Program-made: the position numbers and the translations under genes
Origin: DATKKX01 sp035542775
Lineage (GTDB): Bacteria > Planctomycetota > Phycisphaerae > UBA1845 > UTPLA1
Reading direction: 5' to 3'
Length of the DNA: 31,062 nucleotides
Assembly: GCA_035542775.1 (NCBI GenBank)
Contig: DATKKX010000211.1
Coordinates: 1-31,062 of the forward strand
Notes under the pieces: model-generated
The model's database searches: none
What the model saw: only the letters and a program-made list of their open reading frames with translations
Told to the model about the DNA's origin: nothing
Shown: in pieces, positions 26,123 through 31,062 of the stretch
Layout of the letters: each line of letters opens with the position of its first letter
Position numbering within the stretch: the first letter of the stretch is position 1

Positions 26123-27037
26123 TCATGGCTCCGCCCGCTGACTTGCCGTGATCGGGTCATGCTCGGCGCCACCGCGACCTGGGGGCAGGTCTGCAGACCG
26201 GAGAATATCGTCCGGCACCGGCAGGATGACGGAGTAGGAGTACACTGCGGTCAGCGAGTCGAAGTGAGCTCCTCCTCCAACGAAATAGCCAAACGTGACC
26301 CACTTGCCCGGCTCGTGGCCGCCAATCCTTGGCGGCCGCCACGCCTTGACGGGGCTACCCGACCATCCTTTGGCCAACGCGGGTTGAGCCATGATGTAGT
26401 CTTCAGGGAGCAGAGCCCTCAGGCGGCGGGTGCACCTGCAATCGGGCAGAGGGTGATCAGAAATCGTCAGCACGCGATCGTCGTCGCGTCCTCTCCTGCT
26501 GCCGACCACCACGACATCGCCTGGTCGTGGGCGATAGGTCGGATCGGCCCAGCGGTCCCACTGCGGCAGAGCCCGGTCTAGCTGGATCAACGCAAAGTCT
26601 CCGCGGTCCTGATCGGGGCGCAGAAGGCGGACGACACAGCCTTTGTTCCATGGACAGTTGGGGTCGTCCGTAAACTCGGCAGTTTCCCCACGCTCGGGCA
26701 GCGGCGCCTGGCCATATCCGAGAAACCGGTCTCCGACACGTCCCGGGGAAGTCATGAAGGCGTGGCCGGCGGTGACCAGAGCCGCCGGCCCAATCGGAAA
26801 GGCGGTCTCAAAACCGACGTCAAAATAACCCGACTCATCCGGTTCCGTCTTGGCGGCCAGCAGGTTGCCGGTGACAAAACTGAAGTCGATGTCCTCGCCG
26901 AAGTAGTCTCGGGCCCGCTGGGCCTCGGGTACGCGAGCGCAGCCTGCGGTGATGCCAACCAGAGTGAGGGCCAAGCCGAGAGATGAGACAGCGCGAAAGC
27001 GAAGAGTCACTTTACGGTTCTTCCTGGACATTCCCAA
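26123..27037 (-). CDS. Trypsin-like serine protease lipoprotein
   Basis: A 304-residue protein if started at TTG 27037, which lies six bases after AAGGAGG (27050 down to 27044); ATG 27031, two codons later, has a 12-base spacing and is the alternative. A basic N-terminus and hydrophobic stretch lead to ITAGC (Cys33), a probable lipobox with an unusual Thr at -3. The three parts of a chymotrypsin-fold triad occur in order: VTAGHAF (His92), GDFALIQLD (Asp147) and KGWSGSPVK (Ser226). GWSGSP replaces the usual GDSGGP, nearer to the HtrA/viral-type form. No PDZ domain is present. It may be membrane-anchored on the periplasmic side. The triad is seen directly; activity and substrate are inferred. 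Confidence 0.72.
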   Translation of the reverse strand: MGMSRKNRKVTLRFRAVSSLGLALTLVGITAGCARVPEAQRARDYFGEDIDFSFVTGNLLAAKTEPDESGYFDVGFETAFPIGPAALVTAGHAFMTSPGRVGDRFLGYGQAPLPERGETAEFTDDPNCPWNKGCVVRLLRPDQDRGDFALIQLDRALPQWDRWADPTYRPRPGDVVVVGSRRGRDDDRVLTISDHPLPDCRCTRRLRALLPEDYIMAQPALAKGWSGSPVKAWRPPRIGGHEPGKWVTFGYFVGGGAHFDSLTAVYSYSVILPVPDDILRSADLPPGRGGAEHDPITASQRAEP

Positions 27038-27160
27038 CCGAGGCCTCCTTCATCTGACACCTTGTTCGGGCACCAGACGGCTACGGCTCGACCTCGCCGG
27101 TAGCTCCGACCTGGCTCGGAACGTACGGAATTGTGCACGAGTCGGAGCCTTGCCCGGCGA

Positions 27161-28801
27161 TCAATCCACGAGCTTCGATTCCGGCGTATCGGCAGCTCTC
27201 TCTTTCAACCGGAATTGCTCGGGCCGGTCCTTGATGACCCGGCGGAGCCACTCGTCTGGATAACCTTTCTCCTGCGGCTGGCCCTTCTCGTCCTGTACGT
27301 AACCGTCATTGTACTTGGTGATCAGGTGCTCACCGAGTGCCCGCCAGCGCTTGACCACCAAGTCGCCGTGGGAGACGGAATAGTCAGTGAGAAATCGCGT
27401 CATCAGCTTCGGATCCGTCTTGCCCAACTCGATCGCGGTCTTTTCGACGGCGGGTTGCAAGGCCAGGAAAGTCCCTTCGAGATCGCGCTGCACGGCCTGG
27501 ATCTCAGGCAGCATGTCGCAGTAACGCAGGTTGGCGTAGTTGGCGACGAAGTTGAACACCCACCAGGCCGAGTCCCACGAGAACCTGTTCAGGCTGCCGA
27601 CGGTAAATGACTCGGGCAGGGCGTCGATGCAGCAATACAGCGGCACGTAGCACGTCGTGTAGGTGTCGTCCACGCCGTACCAGAAAACGCCGCCGACCGG
27701 ATCGGGCAGCGACGCCCGCGACTGCGAGACGAAGGTGTACCCTGTCTGCTGAGTCGAGATGGGCCGCTCCCAGGAGTATTCGACGCCATCGACCTTCCAG
27801 GTGATCGGCCGCCAGCGGTCGGGCATGCCGTATGGACCGGCATCGAGACCCTTGGTCATGTCGAGTTCGGTGCCCTCGTAGTGATCGCGCATCAGCGAGA
27901 AAACGTCCGCGACCGACAGCTTCTTGTCGGGCTTGATCCACAGCGGGTATGGCAGTGATCCCTCGACCGCCCGACTGTAATCGGGCGACAGATTCAACGA
28001 CGGAGCCGCCCGGCGGAACATGCTCCAGACGCGGGTGTCGGAGTAGCGTCTGTTTTGCGGGGTCGGCGGGCAGTAGGCGTCGCAGAACCGGAAGGGCTTG
28101 CCTGACTTGGGGTCGTAGTAGCCTTTCTCGATCGCGAAGGAAACGACGTTGTCCGAATGGACGCAGCTCTCCGGATCTTCCATCGGGAATTCACCGATCC
28201 GGGCCTTGTTGGCATGGCAGGAGATGTAACCGTCGGGGACGCGCACGGCGACCCACTCGGCTCCTTTGCCGCCCGGGCCCGGACCGATGATCTCGAGGAT
28301 CCAGGCTTCATTCGTATCCGCGATGGAGATGGATTCGCCCGTGGAACGATAACCGTATTCGGCAACGAGATCAGTTATGACCTTAATCGCTTCTCGGGCA
28401 GTCCTGGCCCGCTGCAGGGCCAGCCGCATGAGATCGAAGTAGTGCAGCAGGCCGTCGCGGTTCTCCAGCTCGGCCCGGCCGTCGAAGGTCGTCTCGCTGA
28501 TGGCGAGCTGGTGCTCATTCATCAAACCAACGACAGCGTAGGTGTGAGGGATTTGCGCGATCTTGCCACGGACCCTGCCGGACCAGTCCTTGAGCTCACA
28601 CACCTCGCCGGGCTTGTAATCCGCGGCGGGCATAGCCCGAAGGGTGGGATGGAATTCACCGTCACAGGTGTAGGTGATCATGACCGAGCCGTCGATTGAG
28701 GCACCTTTGGTCACCAGCAGGTTGGTGCAGGCATTGGCGCGCGGGCCGATCGAGCTGACGCAACTCACGATGCAGAATAAGACAATGAGACACTTCTTCA
28801 T
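27161..28801 (-). CDS. Secreted C69-family dipeptidase (PepD-like)
   Basis: The 546-residue protein starts at ATG 28801, with AAGGA eight bases upstream. A signal peptide runs to ANA at 24, followed at once by CTNLLVTKGAS. The family (peptidase C69, an Ntn hydrolase) uses an N-terminal Cys as nucleophile, so signal peptidase cleavage before Cys25 would expose it. TGESISIADTNEAWILEI and SCHANKARIGEF match family blocks further on. The length fits secreted C69 members. It should release dipeptides or cleave short peptides in the periplasm. The next gene downstream (26123-27037) is also an extracytoplasmic peptidase, 123 bases away, suggesting but not proving cotranscription. Confidence 0.88.
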   Translation of the reverse strand: MKKCLIVLFCIVSCVSSIGPRANACTNLLVTKGASIDGSVMITYTCDGEFHPTLRAMPAADYKPGEVCELKDWSGRVRGKIAQIPHTYAVVGLMNEHQLAISETTFDGRAELENRDGLLHYFDLMRLALQRARTAREAIKVITDLVAEYGYRSTGESISIADTNEAWILEIIGPGPGGKGAEWVAVRVPDGYISCHANKARIGEFPMEDPESCVHSDNVVSFAIEKGYYDPKSGKPFRFCDAYCPPTPQNRRYSDTRVWSMFRRAAPSLNLSPDYSRAVEGSLPYPLWIKPDKKLSVADVFSLMRDHYEGTELDMTKGLDAGPYGMPDRWRPITWKVDGVEYSWERPISTQQTGYTFVSQSRASLPDPVGGVFWYGVDDTYTTCYVPLYCCIDALPESFTVGSLNRFSWDSAWWVFNFVANYANLRYCDMLPEIQAVQRDLEGTFLALQPAVEKTAIELGKTDPKLMTRFLTDYSVSHGDLVVKRWRALGEHLITKYNDGYVQDEKGQPQEKGYPDEWLRRVIKDRPEQFRLKERAADTPESKLVD

Positions 28802-28862
28802 GATGCCAGTCCTTCTGGAGGTTGGGACTCATTCCAGGGATCCACCCAATGGCTCGGCCCCC

Positions 28863-28871
28863 ATTTTAGCA
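28863..28871 (-). promoter_or_regulatory. Candidate extended -10 of the C69 dipeptidase gene
   Basis: On the minus strand TAAAAT (28868 down to 28863), a five-of-six -10, is preceded by TGC, an extended -10 motif. No good -35 is seen. The leader would be about 55 bases. Confidence 0.4.
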
Positions 28872-28979
28872 ACGGTGACGCTCCTCACCCTGTACGCACG
28901 ATCTCCGGCATTCCACGGCTGCCGTGCAGTCAGGCAGGATGCGGCTCACGCCCATGTCGCAGGTTTACCGCGCGGAGTA

Positions 28980-31062
28980 TCACACCGACAAGACCTTCAC
29001 ATCGCCGGGCGGCATCGACAGGCGGAGCTTGCCGCCGGCGATCCGCGGCAATGAGGCCGACGGATGGATCTCAAGCAGCGTCTCGCACGATTTTCCACGG
29101 TCCACGCCCGCGCGCAGGTCGTTAATGACGCAACGGCGCTCGCGGCGGAAATCGGTATTCGCTGCGATGATCAGCGCTCCGTGAGCGAGGCCCGGGTGAC
29201 GGCAGTGGCAGGCTTGCGGCAGCGGAGGCGCGATGCCTGTGGCATCCAGATGCCAAGCCAGGACAATGAGTGACCGGTCGCCCGGCGAAATTTTCGGGAA
29301 GAAACAGTTGCGCGGCTTGATCAGGTCGGCAATGAATCTCCGACGAATGGCGGCGGACCGCCCCAGCAGATCAATCATTTCCCGGGCGCCCGCGTTGCCC
29401 CAGTGCAGCGCCACGCGATCGAAGTAGGCCAGCTTGCCGTAATAAGGATCGCTGCGCGGCAGGGCAAATCGGCCGGACGGCTGCATATCCAGGCCCAGAT
29501 TCATCGGCTGCCGCTCGAACAGCTCGAGGCCGCTGTTGACGAAAGGAACCGCCCAGGGCAGGAAGCCGTTCAGTACGGCTATCAGGCGGGCGAATTTGCG
29601 ACCACCGTCGCGCATCACCACCCGCGGAGTATCGGGCGTTTCCGCGGCGGCCAGCGCGGGCAGGACGGCCTTGGGCAGGATGCAGTACACAAAATCATGC
29701 AGCTCCCCCGTGCGGTAGCGCGGTTCCATGTACCACGACGAGCCGATGAAGGCGTTGTAGCCGTCGCGCTTTGCCCCCGGTCCGCCGGCGTAATTCAGCT
29801 CTTCCGCGAGAAAGCAGAAATCGGGGTCGGTTTTCTTCGGCCGACGCACGATCATGCGTTGCAGCACCGGCGGCAGGGCGTGCCCCATGTCCACCCGGGC
29901 CCCGTCCACTCCGAACCGCTGGTAAAAGGGCAGGATGGCGGCCAGCAGCGACCACAGGGGACGGTTCGGCCGCCGGCCAGGAAACCTGCTGGCCTTGATC
30001 GTGTCCGTAAAGACGTATGGCGGCTGCCGGTCGGGATGGTTCAGGTGCTTCACCGACGCGACGGGATGATCCAGATACAACCGCAAGAAAGTGACATCAG
30101 ACCACGGCGGCTGCGGATCGTTCACGCAATCCGAGAAGCCGGGCGGAGTGATCACGCCGAATTCGCGAGCCATCTCGCGCATCAGGTCCCGAGGGGGCCT
30201 GGCCCGACAACGTCGCGCAAACTGCTTCCATCGTGCCGGGGCCGTGACGTTCGGCGAATGACGAAATTTAGACAGATGCGATCGGATGACATCACGGCAG
30301 AGAATGCCCGCAAGCTCCGCCGGTTTAGGTATTCCCGGCTTACAGCCCTCGATGCGGGGCGGGCCGTAGTCACGAGCGCTTTCCGTCCGGATCCAATAAA
30401 ACCACTCGGGGTGGTCGAGGATCAGATCGCTGTCGCGCGAGGCCGTTCGCGGAGCAAGATCGACCATGACCCGCATGCCCAGCGCGTGGGCGGACTCGAC
30501 AAATGCACCGAATTCCACCTCGATGGCGGTGGCCGTCGCCCCATTACCTCGGGCGAGGCCGTCGAGCAGACGATCGTGCAGATCGGGCTCCAGCTCGAAA
30601 AAGCTCTTGGCCGAATAAGGGCAGCCGATCTCGCCTTTGCGGAATGCCTGACTGATCTTGGTAACCGGCAAGAGGTAGATGGCGCTGACACCCATGCGCG
30701 TCAGCAGGGGCAGGAGCAGGATCGATTTGAGGAACGTCCCGGTTTCGGTCCATTCTCTCGTCGGGAGCAGGTTGCCATCGCCGTTGTGATCCCATGCCGC
30801 CGTGGTTCGTGTGAGCATGCCGTAGATGTTCGCGCCGCGAATCCAATCACCGGCGGCCCGCCGAATGCCTTCGTCGCTGACTCTGGCAAGGCCGGTCCGG
30901 CGGACGTTTCGCGCCCGCGACAGACTGCGGCCGCGCAGATGTCGCCGCCCGCGCGCAGGGAGAATCGCCTGCTCGAGGCAATCCAGCGCGAAGGCGTACG
31001 GATCGACGACTATCTCTCCCGACCGCGCGTGCCGGGCGGCGGCAAATCCCCAACTGTTCCAG
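28980..31062 (-). CDS. GH13-family alpha-glucan-active enzyme, 5' end beyond the window
   Basis: The frame is open from the stop at 28980 to the right edge (about 693 residues). ATG 30818 is internal: the residues before it (DWIRGANIYGM after WGFAAARHARS) continue the same protein. The fold is an (alpha/beta)8 GH13 barrel: GTFLKSILLLPLLTRMGVSAIYLLP, then VDLAPRTASRDSD with HPEWFYWI, then FGVDGARVDMGHALP (nucleophile Asp codon 29889-29891), then FLAEELNY (acid/base Glu codons 29799-29804). Region I has RTAS where classic amylases have an NH pair, and region IV reads ETPDTPR rather than THDTPR. Transglycosylases and some uncharacterised amylase-like proteins share the RTAS form. Only catalytic Asp and Glu are seen intact. 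No signal peptide can be assessed. Confidence 0.78.
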   Translation of the reverse strand, partial: WNSWGFAAARHARSGEIVVDPYAFALDCLEQAILPARGRRHLRGRSLSRARNVRRTGLARVSDEGIRRAAGDWIRGANIYGMLTRTTAAWDHNGDGNLLPTREWTETGTFLKSILLLPLLTRMGVSAIYLLPVTKISQAFRKGEIGCPYSAKSFFELEPDLHDRLLDGLARGNGATATAIEVEFGAFVESAHALGMRVMVDLAPRTASRDSDLILDHPEWFYWIRTESARDYGPPRIEGCKPGIPKPAELAGILCRDVIRSHLSKFRHSPNVTAPARWKQFARRCRARPPRDLMREMAREFGVITPPGFSDCVNDPQPPWSDVTFLRLYLDHPVASVKHLNHPDRQPPYVFTDTIKASRFPGRRPNRPLWSLLAAILPFYQRFGVDGARVDMGHALPPVLQRMIVRRPKKTDPDFCFLAEELNYAGGPGAKRDGYNAFIGSSWYMEPRYRTGELHDFVYCILPKAVLPALAAAETPDTPRVVMRDGGRKFARLIAVLNGFLPWAVPFVNSGLELFERQPMNLGLDMQPSGRFALPRSDPYYGKLAYFDRVALHWGNAGAREMIDLLGRSAAIRRRFIADLIKPRNCFFPKISPGDRSLIVLAWHLDATGIAPPLPQACHCRHPGLAHGALIIAANTDFRRERRCVINDLRAGVDRGKSCETLLEIHPSASLPRIAGGKLRLSMPPGDVKVLSV

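Noticed and set aside
23613..26141. An 842-codon plus-strand open frame opposite the metallophosphoesterase
   Set aside because: The opposite strand has a full set of phosphoesterase motifs and a promoter; the antisense translation is low-complexity and domain-free.

Overview
The window is GC-rich and has long antisense shadow frames. It most likely comes from a planctomycete (PVC group, perhaps Phycisphaerae-like). The grounds are Ca-binding dockerin-like modules on three secreted proteins, TMTC-like TPR membrane glycosyltransferases, a DUF58/BatA-type VWA pair, a GC-rich palindromic intergenic repeat of a type I associate with Planctomycetes and Verrucomicrobia, and many secreted multi-domain proteins. 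This placement is inferred from gene content; no rRNA or tRNA gene was found.

Layout. 68-2221 (+) is a secreted agmatine/peptidyl-arginine deiminase-like protein ending in a dockerin. 2979-3326 (+) is a small RRM/RGG RNA-binding protein with a long leader and a strong terminator. 3752-4618 (+) is a lipoprotein with Ig-like folds. On the minus strand, 9984 down to 4641 looks like one transcription unit: a secreted S41 peptidase and two TMTC-like TPR proteins, preceded by a good promoter. After a palindromic repeat comes a second minus-strand operon (15093 down to 10417). It holds an IorA-like TPP subunit and a 1015-residue fusion of an IorB-like subunit with both halves of an ADP-forming acyl-CoA synthetase. 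Plus-strand genes follow: a lactonase-fold beta-propeller with dockerin (15630-16973), a DUF58 protein overlapping a BatA/VWA membrane protein (17168-20091), a GT-C-like membrane protein (20306-21961) and a stand-alone receiver domain lacking its phospho-acceptor Asp (22325-22768). The rest is minus strand: a large metallophosphoesterase with two internal dockerin-like modules (25865-22779), a trypsin-like lipoprotein (27037-26123), a secreted C69-type dipeptidase (28801-27161) and a GH13-family enzyme whose 5' end runs off the right edge.

How the genes may work together. The most striking locus is the iorA / iorB-ACD pair. It places oxidative decarboxylation of a 2-oxoacid (probably aryl) to an acyl-CoA, and hydrolysis of that acyl-CoA coupled to ADP phosphorylation, in two adjacent cistrons, with the second enzyme fused to a subunit of the first. 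The IorA-like subunit also lacks the usual C-terminal ferredoxin domain. Most of the remaining genes are cell-envelope or secreted: peptidases, a phosphoesterase, a deiminase, a glycosidase and membrane glycosyltransferases. That suits a heterotroph with an elaborate surface proteome. Function calls rest on reading motifs and domain order by eye; no database search was run.
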